The position numbers and the translations under genes are program-made. The notes under the pieces were generated by a model. The model ran no database searches, was not told the origin of the DNA, and worked only from the letters and a program-made list of their open reading frames with translations. Source: Henricia sp. BOLD:AAB3569 (taxonomy: Eukaryota > Echinodermata > Asteroidea > Spinulosida > Echinasteridae). From it: DNA of 64,000 nucleotides. The stretch covers positions 620,001 through 684,000 of the forward strand of contig JBBELK010001000.1 of the NCBI GenBank assembly GCA_037783545.1, written 5' to 3'. Shown here piece after piece: positions 1 through 12,214 of the stretch. How positions within the stretch are numbered: the first letter of the stretch is position 1; each line of letters begins with the position of its first letter.

Positions 1-431
1 TCAACCAACAGAACAATACATAACATTACGCGTGTGAGCAGATTGTACGCATACATTAAATACCTCCTCGACCAAGAGTGACTAACCAGTACGCGCACGT
101 TATAAGTTCTTAAAATGCACATGTGAGAGCAATTGCGTACCAGTAATGCGGGCTTTAGAAACTTGGTTTTAGAAACTTGCTCAAACAAAGCTAAAAACCA
201 GGACCACATACTGTACAGACTTGTTTTTGCACGCTGTGTGAGAAAGCCAAACAATTCACTAAAGTATAGGTAACATACGGTACATGTAGGTACACTGTAG
301 GTTGTGCAATGACTCAAATCCGACTCGAGTTGCAATTTTTACAACGTGGCTCCAGTCACTGTGCAAATTAATTTACATTTACTTGACTTACAATGTAAGT
401 CTTGCACCAAAAGACCGAATTTGAGCTTACA

Positions 432-1040
432 AGGGAGGATTCACACTAAGCTTAAATGCGATGCGCGTCGCTTTAAGAAAAAGCGGTGTGGAAGGAATTT
501 AGAGTGATACGATGGACTGAAAATCACAGAATCACAAACACTTTCCCCAAGTTAAAGGAAGGGACAACACTTGCAAAGGGTTGCCTAATTCTGTACGCTT
601 TATGTTCATGCAAGTCGTCATCTTTTGCAATTCGGCGTTCAGACTTGAGAGGGCGCGAGTCAGGACACAACAGATTTTTACATACTTCACGGCGTATGGG
701 AGTCGGGAAACAAGACGTCAAATCATGACGTCATCCATGCAATGGTTGCATGGTTGACGTCATCATCCCTTTCAAAATTTCAAATATGGCGTAGCACATA
801 GTTGCAGAGTTTATCATCAAAATTAATTGCGTTGCCGACTTTAGTTTCTCTGATTCTCATTAAGGTTTATGCAGCAGGCAATACATCGGTAATATTTTTG
901 ATTAAATTCGTAGATAACTTCAGATTTAATTTTATGATTTTCAGTGCTTCGTTTCACTCCAATTTTCCCCCAGACCGCTTTTTTCTCGAAGCGACGCGCA
1001 TCACATTTACGCGCGAAAAGGCCCAGTGTGAATCCACCCT
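432..1040. mobile_element. Inverted-repeat element, 609 bp
   Basis: Starts AGGGAGGATTCACACT and ends AGTGTGAATCCACCCT. Homology of the arms continues inward through the shared GATGCGCGTCGCTT and the AAAAAGCGG block, giving roughly 60-bp imperfect terminal inverted repeats. A smaller palindrome around TGACGTCATC lies at about 715-768. No transposase frame was seen. The target duplication is not clear. A decayed relative (GATTTACGCGCGAAAAAGCTCAGT) occurs near 10857. Confidence 0.6.
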
Positions 1041-1081
1041 AATGAATCAACTGAGTGCATTTGGGTTTTAATAATGACTCT

Positions 1082-1484
1082 TGGGCCCTTTTCCAAATCT
1101 CTACTCCGTCTTCAGGCTCTGGCTTTATGCGGCTCAGGCTCCAACCATCTCCGGCTTCACTTTAGCGAAGCCTAGTAGACCTACCACTCCTTTTCACCTG
1201 CTTTTTTGGGGCGCTAGCAGACGAGTTTTGTCGGCGGCAAAGTTTAGCAAACCTGCAAAAGTTCAAAGTTTTTGTTGCTGTCACGTGATTTTCAAGTTGA
1301 TGACGACACGAAGCCGGCCGAAGTCACCTCTTTAGTTGACTTCATTTTGGAGCCTTATTTGGGCCAAAACGAAGCCTCAAAATGAAGCCTGAAGTGGAAC
1401 CGAAGTTTGGTATGCGGCTTCAAGATGGCGGAATGGAGATGGAGCCGGAGACAGAGACGAAGCCGAGATTTGGAAAAAGGCCTA
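1082..1484. mobile_element. Inverted-repeat element, about 400 bp
   Basis: The left end TGGGCCCTTTTCCAAATCTC and the right end GAGATTTGGAAAAAGGCCTA are inverted copies. Both arms are rich in AGGCTC/GAGCC and GCTTCA motifs, so the whole can fold back. It is non-coding. Confidence 0.55.
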
Positions 1485-2304
1485 AACTTAAAATTGAGAT
1501 TTAGTCGGCTTGATTTGAGAATAATAATTATAGTCTTCTATAGTGCACAACCAAGCAAAGTGTTCATGGTGCATTACAAGCCCCATCAAGCATGCACACC
1601 AAGATTCCCACAATCTTGTAAGACACTTTAAATTTTAGATGGCTGTAAAGTAGACATTTTGGCATCATCTAAAGACGATGAATAATATCTCCTCGCTAAT
1701 TTTCCCTTGCCTGCAGATGTTTTTACAAATTTGATAAATGATGGAGCCTGTTTGTAAAATCAACATGCATCCTGATTATTTAATGTCATGTACCTCGTGA
1801 GTTATGGCTTGTTTGTGGATATAGGGACCAGGCCCTGTTACCTTTGCAGTCCCCAAGTCTTCTTGCATCAATAAACTCACGTTACCTGGCTGGTCGGCAT
1901 GCTTAGTATCATATACAGGGGAATGCCGACATAATGTACACCTGGGCGAGCATTTTTGTTGCAGGACAGAGGTCGTTTGTTATAATGATCAAAGAAGCGT
2001 ATACTTTGATATTTTAAAAACTGGGAACCCAAATTGGTATATTCATTACCACACACTGTTATTGATTGCTCTATTTTTTACAGCCATGCTGAAATTTACC
2101 CTTTACTCCTTGGTGTTTAAAATGCATTTTCACGCAACCACACTTAAAGCCTGTAGGCCCAATACAGGATTTGCAATGTCCCACAATTTTAATCAAACAT
2201 TTAACCAGACAATTCTTACTCAGATGGAAGATACATGTAGAAGTGATTCTAACATTTCAACGCAATGATTCTGCCCGAGATGATCTTCTATAATGTTAAA
2301 AAAC

Positions 2305-3091
2305 CAGGGTTGTAATGACTCGGAGTCGAGTCGACTAGAGTCCTGATTTTTACCGACTTGACTTGACTGGAGACTCGAACCTCAAATGACTAGAGACTCG
2401 AACCTCAAATGACTAGAGACTCGAACCTCAAATGACTAGAGACTCGAACCTCAAATGACTAGAGACTCGAACCTCAAATGACTAGAGACTCGAACCTCAA
2501 ATGACTAGAGACTCGAACCTCAAATGACTAGAGACTCGAACCTCAAATGACTAGAGACTCGAACCTCAAATGACTAGAGACTCGAACCTCAAATGACTAG
2601 AGACTCGAACCTCAAATGACTAGAGACTCGAACCTCAAATGACTAGAGACTCGAACCTCAAATGACTAGAGACTCGAACCTCAAATGACTAGAGACTCGA
2701 ACCTCAAATGACTAGAGACTCGAACCTCAAATGACTAGAGACTCGAACCTCAAATGACTAGAGACTCGAACCTCAAATAACTTGACTAGAGACTCGAACC
2801 TCAAATGACTTGACTTGACTTGAGACTCGAACCTCAAATGACTAGAGACTCGAACCTCAAATGACTTGACTTGACTCAAACTTGTACATTTTTGACTTGA
2901 GTCTGCCAAAAGTAAAGTTGAACTTATGTAAGTTTCAGGGTTTAGACTCATTTTGAAATTGGCTTCAACAAATACTACTTGACTTGAACTGACTTGACCA
3001 ACATGCTCGACTTGAGTTGACTTGGGACTCGAGGGCAGTTTGATTTGACTTGACTTGGGACTTGAGCAGAGGGAGATTCGTTACAACCCTG
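2305..3091. mobile_element. hAT-like non-autonomous element with 23-bp satellite core
   Basis: The ends CAGGGTTGTAA and TTACAACCCTG are inverted. Most of the interior is a tandem array of a 23-bp unit (GACTAGAGACTCGAACC plus CTCAAAT with a two-base overlap). There are 17 units at constant spacing from 2388 to 2778, then variants carrying GACTTGACTT. The same ends and the same ACTCGAACCTCAAATGACT motif occur in the element at 21295. A clear 8-bp target duplication is not seen here, unlike its relatives. Confidence 0.75.
2388..2778 (+). repeat. 23-bp minisatellite, 17 units
   Basis: A head-to-tail array of a 23-bp unit containing GACTAGAGACTCGAAC. It spans exactly 391 bp with units that look identical, so expansion must be recent. 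It forms the core of the surrounding hAT-like element. Confidence 0.9.
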
Positions 3092-3135
3092 AAGATGACA
3101 TACTGTGGTGTTATGGCTCTATTGTCCATGCAGTA

Positions 3136-3267
3136 TAGACTGTATCGCACATCCGCCATTTCGTGGGGCACCTTTTGTTACTTAAACTGTTCAACAATGG
3201 AAGCACAATATGTGCTCAAGAAACAAACAAACTGCCCCACAAAATGGCAGCTGTTCAATACGGTCTA
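3136..3267. mobile_element. TA-flanked fold-back MITE, copy 1
   Basis: The inverted ends TAGACTGTATCG and CAATACGGTCTA continue into the arms CGCCATTTCGTGGGGCA / TGCCCCACAAAATGGC. It is bounded by TA on both sides. A second copy lies at 25634-25778. TA duplication suggests mariner/Tc1-type mobilisation. Confidence 0.7.
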
Positions 3268-3399
3268 TAACCATGGAACCACCCTAAATAGGACAGCAAC
3301 TTTGCATGGACACAGGGAAACTTAACCCTAATGGTACCAAATCCTCCAATTTGTACATGATTTTCCACAGGACCAAGGGATATTATTGGAGTATACATG

Positions 3400-3510
3400 T
3401 ACCACTGTGCTTCATATCTCTGCTGGTAGAGCAGGGTAGAGCAAAATCACTTCTCACATCCCACGTTTTGTTGATTCATTCAAATGGTGATTAGGCACCA
3501 TACCAAATTG
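3400..3510 (+). repeat. tRNA-SINE fragment
   Basis: Contains CTGGTAGAGCAG (tRNA D-arm-like A box) and downstream CAAATGGTGATTAGGCACCATACC. The latter is also found in the SINE copies at 34140-34380 and, inverted, at 16020-16900. The B box is lost. Confidence 0.5.
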
Positions 3511-4379
3511 CTCAACGAAAATAATGAGCCGCTGAAAATTTACTATTTATCACAAAAGCAGGATAATTCAGAAAAAAAATGTCATTTACATGTAAATCTT
3601 TAAAAAACAAATCATTCCTAGAAATAGTTTACATGTACATGTATGTAATGTTCTCTGTAAATGGATGAAATCTTACAGTAACCTGGAATGGCTATGCAAA
3701 TGCATTACATGTATTACGTGCTGTAGTGGTAGCGTACAGATTGACTGAAATAATTTAGCCAAAAGGCTTATCACTGAATTATGTACATACCCAACATGTT
3801 ACAACCCATTCTATGGGTACTTTGCAATCCACTTCCGACATATAATTCCAGACCAGACCCGTACCCGCTCATTGTCAGGCAATTCTTCTGATTATTATTA
3901 GCCAGTGCTGAAGCCAAAATGACTGAATCATCACTGCATAGAGCAGTGCCAACTGTGTGTATAGCAGTAGCTGTGAAACAAGACCACCTATTAACAAACA
4001 TGAATGCAATCAACCCACCAATAAGATTTCAATGTCACTGATTCCACTTCATTGATATGCATTTATGCTAATGTATGGGTGGGGCTTGTGTATTATTACA
4101 TGTCTGTATGACTGGCAAATGGCCTACTACCAGTTACATGTAATTGCAGATTAGGCTAATGTGATTTAATCAGTAAATTGTAAAATGTCTTTTGAATGGT
4201 AAACTCGAGTGCCCCAGGAAATACTTGCATGTTCGAAATTGTGTGCTTAATAGACCAGACAGTGTATTGTGATGTCGCTTGATTTTTCAAAGACCACAAA
4301 AGCCCGTGCAGTCAAAGAGTGTCTGGCCATATTTCTACCCCCAGGAATATTCTAATAAAAAAAATCAATCTCCCATCAA

Positions 4380-4860
4380 GTCTCGCAGATGACTCGAAGG
4401 CCCAAAAACTATAAAGTGAACTACCAACGTATTAAAAAACTCGTGCTTATGGTAAATACAATACCTCCATGTAACAGCAGCCTAAAACTCTACCCGCCCC
4501 GCAGACGTAATTCAAAACGGCTTGGATTAATACGGCCCTGCACTCTGGCTCACACACGGGCCGGGCAAGCTCTTTTTCGTTCTTTAAGACTCTCCCCAGC
4601 GCTTGCTCCGAGCCGCCTTGTTATTAAATCTCATCCCTTGCAGAAGTGTCAGTGTCGGAGCATGTAACGAGATCTTGGCAGATGAAAGAGGCGATTTGGG
4701 GCCTGTTCAATGCATGGTCGTGGCGTGGTGCGGTAAAAAAAAAGATGACGACAATCAATACTTTCAAATGTCACAGCCAAATGCTGGCCTCGTGGCTATT
4801 TTCAAAATAACGTTGCTCTTCTGTGTTCCCGACATGAATGCGGTGTAAAGCTGATCCATT
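4380..4860. other. Repeat-poor block, function unknown
   Basis: No relatives of this stretch were noticed elsewhere in the window. It is more GC-balanced than its flanks and carries short overlapping open frames on the plus strand with no recognisable product. It may be a conserved regulatory element or merely unique DNA. Confidence 0.25.
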
Positions 4861-5202
4861 GGCAATTATTAAACCACAACAAGCAAGAATGACCTGTGTA
4901 TGTTGTGGGTTTGTATAATGGGTAACATTTGCCTCAATGACCTGTTTACATGTAACATTTCATGCCCTCTTCTTGTGAAATTGATACATTTCAAGTTATT
5001 GTGTGGTAATTGTCTAAGTGCAATCTTCCCTGTTCACATGTACACATTTTCTGACATCTTCTGACAGGTAAACATAAACAAATACTCAACCCACATAAAG
5101 GCCACTTCAAAGAGCTAACAAATTGATATTTAAAAAAATATGTACCTGCGTGTGATTTCGACATACTGTAGGTCATTCCAATCTGAATTCACAATAATCA
5201 GT

Positions 5203-5671
5203 GGCTGCGTTCGGGCGTGTACTCGTGTTAACACTAGTTATACTCCTGCGCGCGCGAACGGCAAGAATAATGACACTCGGGTCAGTGAGAGTATGCTCTC
5301 GCTACTCCCCAACAAATGGGGAGTGTGCTCTTACTCCCAACGAGAGTCATGTAATTTGTACGAAGACGGCGAAATATGGGTGGGATTTTAGGTGAATTTG
5401 CTCAACGTGTCAACTGGATAACTGAAACAACAACTCACTAAGGTTTGTTTTGGACGGCATCAAAGGTTCTCGCGACTTACGGCCTGTATTTCCTTAGTTT
5501 CTTGTGAGCATTTAAACGGCGTTTCTTGTGCAGTGATGGCAAGAGACGGCCATCTTCACTGATTACCATTCGCGCATGCGGACTGCGGACTTGCCGTTCG
5601 CGTGATGTGACCCGAGTGCAATGCGCGCGCATTGCTCCCGAGTAACGAGAACTGCACGCCCGAACGCAGCC
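5203..5671. mobile_element. Harbinger-like element, 469 bp, AGT duplication
   Basis: Starts GGCTGCGTTCGGGCGTG and ends CGCCCGAACGCAGCC. It is flanked on both sides by AGT (5200-5202 and 5672-5674). A 3-bp duplication and GGC-starting termini fit PIF/Harbinger-type transposition. The interior has GCGCGCG runs and the palindrome ACTCCCCAACAAATGGGGAGT. No transposase was seen. The element at 51078-51498 has similar ends. Confidence 0.65.
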
Positions 5672-5860
5672 AGTATGTTTTGACGTGTGTTATAGAGAAA
5701 TTATTTTGTAAAGAAATCTGCAAAAGACGCGAGACGTAATACAATGAAACGAGGCTGCCAGTGCTAATTTTAAATTTGTCAATGGAATTTACCATTTCAC
5801 ACAAGGACTAAAGGCCTACCGGGTACATATATACAGATGGGAATGAAGCATAGAGCATAT

Positions 5861-6678
5861 TTAAAGGCCCTACATGTATCATTCGCAAGATACAACTTTT
5901 TGCAGATTCGTGGAATAAGAGTGTAAAATATCCAAGGAAAAATGTTGGTAAACTAGCCTGAAGAAATTTTACAATGTAGCTACATACATGTAGATGCATC
6001 AGTGCTTCAGAAAACCTTGAAAATCTATGTCTGTTTTCAATACTGGAGAGAATTTTTCACCAGGATCATAACTCTGTGCAAAACCAGTTATCTTCTCTCA
6101 AAACAAAAGAAATATCTTAAGACAGATCTAAGGAGATAACTTTAAAGCAACAAATAGTGCAACAACATACCTTTCTGAAAACCCCGTGTACAAATTTCCT
6201 ATTTAACGTAGGTTTAGGACATACATGTGACTTTTTTGGTGTCCTTGTTACATACGGTATATTGGAAATTTGCACATAGGGCTTTCAGGAAGGTATGTTG
6301 TGGCACTATTCGTTGCAATTCTTTAGCTGAAGTTATCTACATGTACTTAGACCTATCTTAAGATATTTCTTTTGTTTTGAGAGAAGATGAATGACATTGT
6401 ACAGAGATATAATCCTGGAGGAAAGGTCTCTCTAGTATTGAAAACAGACATATGGATTTTGTGTACAAGTAAAAGGTAAAAAAGTCCTGTGCACAGGACT
6501 TTTTTAGAAACCCACCTTCGGTTGTCAATTTCCAACATGAAATAACATTTTTTACGGAAATACATTCATTTGTTGTTTGTTACCATTGCTATCAACACTT
6601 TGAGTAAGGTTTTTCTTGTCAACTCAAGAAAAACAAAATTGGGTCATTGCAAATGATACATGTACAATGGGCCTTTAA
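5861..6678. mobile_element. Large fold-back TTAA element, 818 bp
   Basis: Begins TTAAAGGCCCTACATGTATC and ends in GATACATGTACAATGGGCCTTTAA. Inner arms 6020-6190 and 6280-6445 are inverted copies of each other (for example TCTCAAAACAAAAGAAATAT against its reverse complement), so nearly the whole element can form a hairpin. The ends match the elements at 29416-29947, 42139-42618 and about 55029-55414. TTAA at each end is consistent with a Kolobok- or piggyBac-type target; the termini lack the CCC of piggyBac. Confidence 0.7.
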
Positions 6679-8085
6679 AAGTACTATGTCACAGTTTGCA
6701 CTTATGCCAAATCGTGCAAGAAATCAAAATACTGTGCATGTTTGGAAATTATAGTACTATTTCAATATACAACTTCAGTAAAAGTGAACAAAATTCTCCA
6801 CATCCTACTTTAAATTGTCACACTTAAATGCCTCTCAAGAACTCCAAACTGCATCACATACAAAATCTTATAGACGAGTGTAGTTTGTGTGGGTAGTATA
6901 CATTGCAGTGATTAAAATGAGCCAAAATACTGCTCACAACGCGAGCCATTTGCACAGCTTTCGCTGGGCAAATACATTTACGCCCCTGTCTAAGTCGGAC
7001 TGTACCCCGCGACTTGAACAACCCAGTTATATTGATGGCTGGAGCGGGGAGCTTGCAGAATCATGTTTGTTAGAATACAAACTGCTATCAATTCCCATCA
7101 AAGGCAAAACAGAGATGGACTAGCATCTCTTTTGTCGTGGCTTTTTATAAATTATGATCATTACTGCTGGTACAAATTGGCGTTTTTGTCGAATTACTGG
7201 CATGAGTTACTTTTAGGAAACTTTAAAAAAAAAATAATAATTCATACGAACAATGGTTTCCCCCCCTTAGGGACCTAATACAATTACTTTTTAAATATCT
7301 AATCACTCCTACAATTTTCCTGATAAATATAGTTTTATCTATGAAAGTTAATAAAAAGAATACTGAGTTTTTTGTTAATATTCAGTCTTACCTGACGAGG
7401 AGCGGGTTACGCTCAAATATTTGTAAGAAATAAAAACTTTCACACAGGATGATGGCTTTCAGAAGAATATTCAACTTATCTGGAGAAACCCTGTGTCAGG
7501 TCAAAAACATCATAAAGAATGTCGAGTTTTTTTTCTCCTATGAATAACAGGGTACTGAAAGAACTGCTGTAATGTCAAACCAACTACATGTAGTACCAGA
7601 AATTTTAGAACAGAGTTGTAGATGAACTCTATATCCGGCAATAAATGAAATCTCAGTGTTATTTTCAGTTGTCTGTGATAATATAATTACAATTTAATTT
7701 TCAAAACAATTCTATAAAAAACCTCCTGAAACCCCACACCTAAAATACAAGGCTTTCATTATACAGAATATTCCCTTTAGTATTATGCCGTTTAAGAGTG
7801 ACTGCAGACTTTATATTACTTTGTAAATGATTGTTTATGCGACATTTAAAGACTTTGTACCAAATTATTGAGACCAATGTAATTAACAGTTTAGCCATGC
7901 TTTTCACAAAGTAATTAAAATGTTAATGTGCGGATTACAATATGTATACATAATCTCACACTGCTTTAACGATAGTATACATGATTGGTAAACTGTTACA
8001 AATCCCTGTGTGATTGAAGATATGCATGATTAAAACCAGCTCCGTACTTTGTCTAACTTTTGAGAAAACAGTCAAAAAAGGGTTT
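6679..8085. other. No gene recognised; AT-rich sequence
   Basis: Small overlapping frames around 6887-7278 have no recognisable product. No repeat family was identified, and long A/T runs are frequent. Confidence 0.4.
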
Positions 8086-8089
8086 GCAG

Positions 8090-8300
8090 TCATTTCGCCC
8101 CAAAACCACTTCGACCTGAACCATTTCGCCCTGAACCACGGCCTGTGCACGAAGTGGTTTTGTGGCGAAGTAGCATTTGGGCGATGTAGTGTTTGGACGA
8201 TGTGATCTGGGGCGAAATGTGGCACTTGGGCAAAGTGTTTGTGGGCGAAATGCCACTTACATGTATGCGAAATTGTTTTAGGGCGAATTGAAATTTCGTC
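8090..8300. repeat. Degenerate GGCGAAAT/ATTTCGCCC repeats
   Basis: Short motifs such as TTTCGCCC, CACTTCG, GGCGAAG and GGGCGAAAT recur irregularly in both orientations, giving a partly palindromic block. No end structure was identified. Confidence 0.4.
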
Positions 8301-8605
8301 TCATGAGACTAAAACTAATTGTTTTACTCATTTCTCAAAGACTATAGCACTTCAGACAAAACCATTTCAGGGGAAGTTTATATATATGTTTATATTGTGT
8401 AAGCTAGGTGTAAATCTGTGAATATTTCTGATTTTCGAGATACCAAATATGTATACTGCTTTTAATGACAAGCCTTATTCTTCACAGAGTAATAAAAAGT
8501 AATATTTTCTCATCCAGAATTTGCTGGAGGGAAGAAAAAAACAATTTCTAAGTGGGCGTACTACATTGTACCGGTACGTATTCATGCAAAAGTGCTTTGG
8601 AAAAC

Positions 8606-8748
8606 TTAAAAAGGCACAGACTCGTCAGCAATGCGCGCGCGCCAAATTCGTGCCACGACATACGCAGCTCCATAGCAAAGGCATGGAGCTGCATTTTTCG
8701 TGGCACGAATTTGGCGTGCGCGCATTGCTGATGAGCCTGTGCCTTTAA
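8606..8748. mobile_element. TTAA palindromic MITE (GCGCGC type), copy 1
   Basis: An almost perfect palindrome of about 140 bp with arms CGTCAGCAATGCGCGCGCGCC / GCGTGCGCGCATTGCTGA (shown in part), meeting at CTCCATAGCAAAGGCATGGAG. It is flanked by TTAA at 8606-8609 and 8745-8748. Copies occur at 16218-16358, 38457-38597, 47637-47741 and 63285-63425. It is non-coding and probably mobilised in trans by a Kolobok-like transposase (inference from TTAA). Confidence 0.8.
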
Positions 8749-9013
8749 AGGACCGTGTCAATATCACATTTTGAGAACAAAACAAGGACATTTCTTTAAT
8801 TCTGAGATAAACTAAAGACATCTGAAAGGAATTATTGACTTACTTTTCAAATGTACCCCATACTGTGGACAGACCCAAATTGGAAACAGTAAATTTCCCG
8901 TTTTCTCTCCATGGATAGTATTTTGGGGATGTACGGTACATAGTGTATTTTATATGATTGTTAGGTTAGAACGAAATTCATTTTCGGAGAAAAATCTGGA
9001 CAAGCTCCTTTAA
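8745..9013. mobile_element. TTAA element (AAAGGAGCGTGTCC family), copy 1
   Basis: Starts TTAAAGGACCGTGTCAATAT and ends GGACAAGCTCCTTTAA. The inner part GGATAGTATTTTGGGGATGTA and GTTAGAACGAAATTCATTTT recurs inverted or direct at 11861-12214, about 12520-12950 and 42714-43195. It shares its left TTAA with the neighbouring palindromic MITE. Confidence 0.65.
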
Positions 9014-9410
9014 TTTAAAGCTGTAAAACGTGATAAGAAAAAAACTAATTTAAGTTGAGCAAATGTTGAAATTGTACATTTAATTAGGCACCTGTAAGGA
9101 AACCCTTAGGGCACAAACATCGATTTCAAGACTACTAGGATGCATGGGGCTTTTTTAATTGGACTAATTAATCCTAATGAGGCACAGGGCATTGTTTACT
9201 CATGGAGTAACCCCCTGGTGTGATAGGGAAAAAACTTAAGACACACATAGACCCTTAAAGGAAGGATATCATTGGTTGTGACCTTAATCAGTCAATATAA
9301 TGACTTACTTGTTTCAATATCTACAGCGTAATCACTGCCAATCAAATTTACAAGGTTATAGGTCAAAGGTATGGGTAAACAAACTGTAAATGATAGAATA
9401 TCACCGGGTT

Positions 9411-10135
9411 TTCACTGGTCCCGAGCTCGGGATCAAGATTGGTCCCCTGATAAGATTGCGTCAGTGTTAACCGCAATGATCCTGAGTGCCGCGTTTACAT
9501 TCTGTAGTTGATCTCGAGCGCAGTGCCAGACGTTGCAGTAAAATGTCATGCTCTGTGTGTGCATGTACTGATCAATGTGTGCATGGGTTGTGAGTGTACA
9601 GTGTACAAGGCCACTTGAATTTCGCGGGCTTTTCCCCAGCTAGGGCTATGGAGCGGATGTGGCAGTCTTATATACACATTGTTTACACTCGAACCAGCAA
9701 AGGTGGATACATACCCAGCATTTTTATTGCGACCACAAAACTAAACATTTTGCCGCGTTTACACTACACCTCGATCCGGCTTCAACTCGCCTTCAGAAAC
9801 CGCAAAAGTCACCACTAGTTGTAACTGCAGCGCATGCGTGAGTTGTTAGGTGTTGGGGAACTGGTGCCAGATTGGTCAATTAAATCTACCATACGGCGGG
9901 CACTGGCCCAAGGACACTCAAATTGCCGAATCTGTATTCGGGTAGCGTTTACACTACAAGCGATCTTGACAATTGCGGGGTTCAACCCTACCCCAAAGGT
10001 GACTTGAAAAGGGCGAATCAGACCTGCCTTTTTGAATTCACCTTTTGCATTTACACTTAGTGCCTACCCGGCTTGAACTCCCCTTTTTTGAAATAGCAGA
10101 GTTCGATTCGGCAAAGGCGAATCGAGTGTAAACAT
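9411..10135. mobile_element. Composite fold-back element (GAGCTC family joined to CCCGGG family)
   Basis: The left part (about 9411-9665) matches 13788-14170 and, inverted, 27058-27490 (CACTGGTCCCGAGCTCGGGA, TTGATCTCGAGCGC). The right part (about 9680-10135) matches the family at 11051-11544 (TTTACACTACACC, TTCACCTTTTGC, GAGTGTAAAC). The left end CACCGGGTTTTCAC and right end GTGTAAACATG both resemble the family ends CACCGNGTTTACAC. It is either a recombinant or an old nested insertion. Confidence 0.5.
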
Positions 10136-10689
10136 GCCTAAAGAATGGGTTTCATTCCATGACCGGCTTCCAGCTGTAAGCGACTAATTCAACTTTCAAT
10201 GTTAAAGCTAACGAGGCATCTGAACATCGCCCATGTTGTCAGATTCAAAGTCCATAACACTGAACGTAGAGCGAGTTACATGATTACCGCCCCCTACTGC
10301 CAACCAAATTTAAACATTTCACCACTGCACAACATCATGGGTCTATACTAGTACTGTACATGCATGTACCAACAGATTTATCAAACATAACTTTCTGCAA
10401 AAACATTTACTGCATACACAAGTACTGTAGCAAACTATAATATTGCAATTATAGTTAAGTGGGTGGTCTAACAGCAATTACTGGTCATGTTAACCCCTAA
10501 CCTTTTTGTACATGAAACTGAGAAGAGCCACATGCCACTCAGTACAAATTATTGCAATCCAAAAATGAGCAAATTCCACTGGTAATTTACTTGTCACTTT
10601 CATCACCTCGCCTGAATGAAAATTATGAAAGATCTGCCACATATGCTCCATTTAGTTGGTGAATGTTTGGATTAACATTGCAGGCCCAT

Positions 10690-10880
10690 TTACACTCATC
10701 ATAGCTTTGCAGAACCCAACCCTACATTTTCAAAAAAGCGAGTTGAAGCCAGGTAGGCGCTAAGTGTAAACACAAAAGGTGGATTGGAAAAGGTGGATCA
10801 GATTTGATCCGATTTGCCTTTTGCAATTCACCTTTTGGTTAGGGTTGAACACGTCCGATTTACGCGCGAAAAAGCTCAGT
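10690..10880. repeat. Fragment of TTTACAC/CCCGGG Harbinger-like family
   Basis: Contains AAGCGAGTTGAAGCCAGGTA, GGCGCTAAGTGTAAACAC and AAGGTGGATCAGATTTGATCC, all shared with the full copies at 25029 and 44386. Both termini are lost. Confidence 0.5.
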
Positions 10881-11050
10881 ATGAAGTGTTGAAGCCAACA
10901 ATAAATGATACAGAGAAATCATAACGTCGGCACCATTATTCTGCACACATGTAGTTGATAGTCCACATTTAAATTACACGTACCTCAGTTGAGACAAAGT
11001 ACACCCTTTGTTTGATTTTGATACATGTAGTAAGGATTTTGGGTGAATTA

Positions 11051-11544
11051 CACCGCGTTTACACTCGAATCGGCAAAGGTGGATACAGATCCAGCATTTT
11101 TATTGCGACCACAAAACTGAACATTTGCCGCGTTTACACTACACCCCAAATCGCTTTAACTCGCTTCAGAAACCGCAAAAGTCACCACTAAATGTAACTG
11201 CAGCGCATGCGTGAGCTGTTAGGTGTTGCTGCACTAGTGCCAGATTGGTCAATTAAATCTACTACACTGCGGGCACCGCCCCAAGGACACTCAAATTGCC
11301 GAATCTGTATTCGGGTAGCGTTTACACTACAAGCGACCTTGACGATTGCAGGGTTCAACCCTGCAATTGCGGGGTTCAACCCTACCCCAAAGGTGACTTG
11401 AAAAAGGCGGATCAGACCCGGGTCTGATCCGCCTTTTTCAATTCACCTTTTGCGTTTACACTTAGTGCATACCCGGCTTCAACTCCCCTTTTTGGAAATT
11501 GCGGAGTTCGATTCGGCAAAGGCGAATCGAGTGTAAACGGGGTG
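11051..11544. mobile_element. Harbinger-like MITE with TTA duplication, 494 bp
   Basis: Ends are CACCGCGTTTACACTCG and CGAGTGTAAACGGGGTG, with TTA on both sides (11048-11050, 11545-11547). The interior holds a perfect central palindrome, GATCAGACCCGGGTCTGATC, inside AAGGCGGATC...GATCCGCCTT arms. A second copy of identical length (35264-35757) also has TTA on both sides. No coding capacity was seen. Confidence 0.75.
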
Positions 11545-11860
11545 TTACAATTTCTACAAGAACATACACTGTAGTCTGTACACCGACTCCTACATATGCA
11601 TGCCCCCATTGTGTACACAGGCTTTCAACATTCAATAAAGTCAGCCAAGGGACCTTCCCTGGGGATGAGTCAATCCCATGCAAGACATAAATCTGACTGG
11701 AATCCTGATTTCATTACACAGTCCAGGAAAAGTTGATAATAAGTTAGACACTAGCAATTGAAATGCCCGTTTGTTATTCAAATAGAAACGTAAGGTGTGG
11801 GGAAGTAGGGAGGGAGGGAGGGGTGGGAATGTGTGCTGACTAATGCATATTGTATGATGG

Positions 11861-12214
11861 TTAAAGGATAGAGCTGTTCAGATTTTTCCAGAAAATGGAT
11901 TTCGTTCTAACCTAACAATATAAAATACCTCCCTGAAATACTATCCATGGGAAGAAAACAGGATATTTTCTATTTCCAATTTGGATGTGGAAGCAAAACG
12001 GTTGGTGTGATCACTGTACTGCTTTATGGAACGGATAAATTGGTTCACATAACACCGGCGTTTTTAAAAATGATATTCTTAAAAATATACAGATTGAGAG
12101 CGCGAAATTTTAGAATGGTAATGACAAAAAATATGAGAATGATATGAAATCAAAATCTCAACACCCATGGAAAAAATGGGGGCTTAAAAATGTGACCTGG
12201 ACACGCTCCTTTAA
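11861..12214. mobile_element. TTAA element (AAAGGAGCGTGTCC family), copy 2
   Basis: Bounded by TTAA at 11861-11864 and 12211-12214. Its right end CCTGGACACGCTCCTTTAA is the inverted form of the left end of the copy at 42714. It contains an inverted version of the GGATAGTATTT and GAAATCCATTTTC blocks and an internal 66-codon frame that is not recognised. Confidence 0.6.

Noticed and set aside
2388-2778. CRISPR-like array
   Set aside because: Units are directly adjacent with no spacers and lie inside a hAT-like element of an animal genome.
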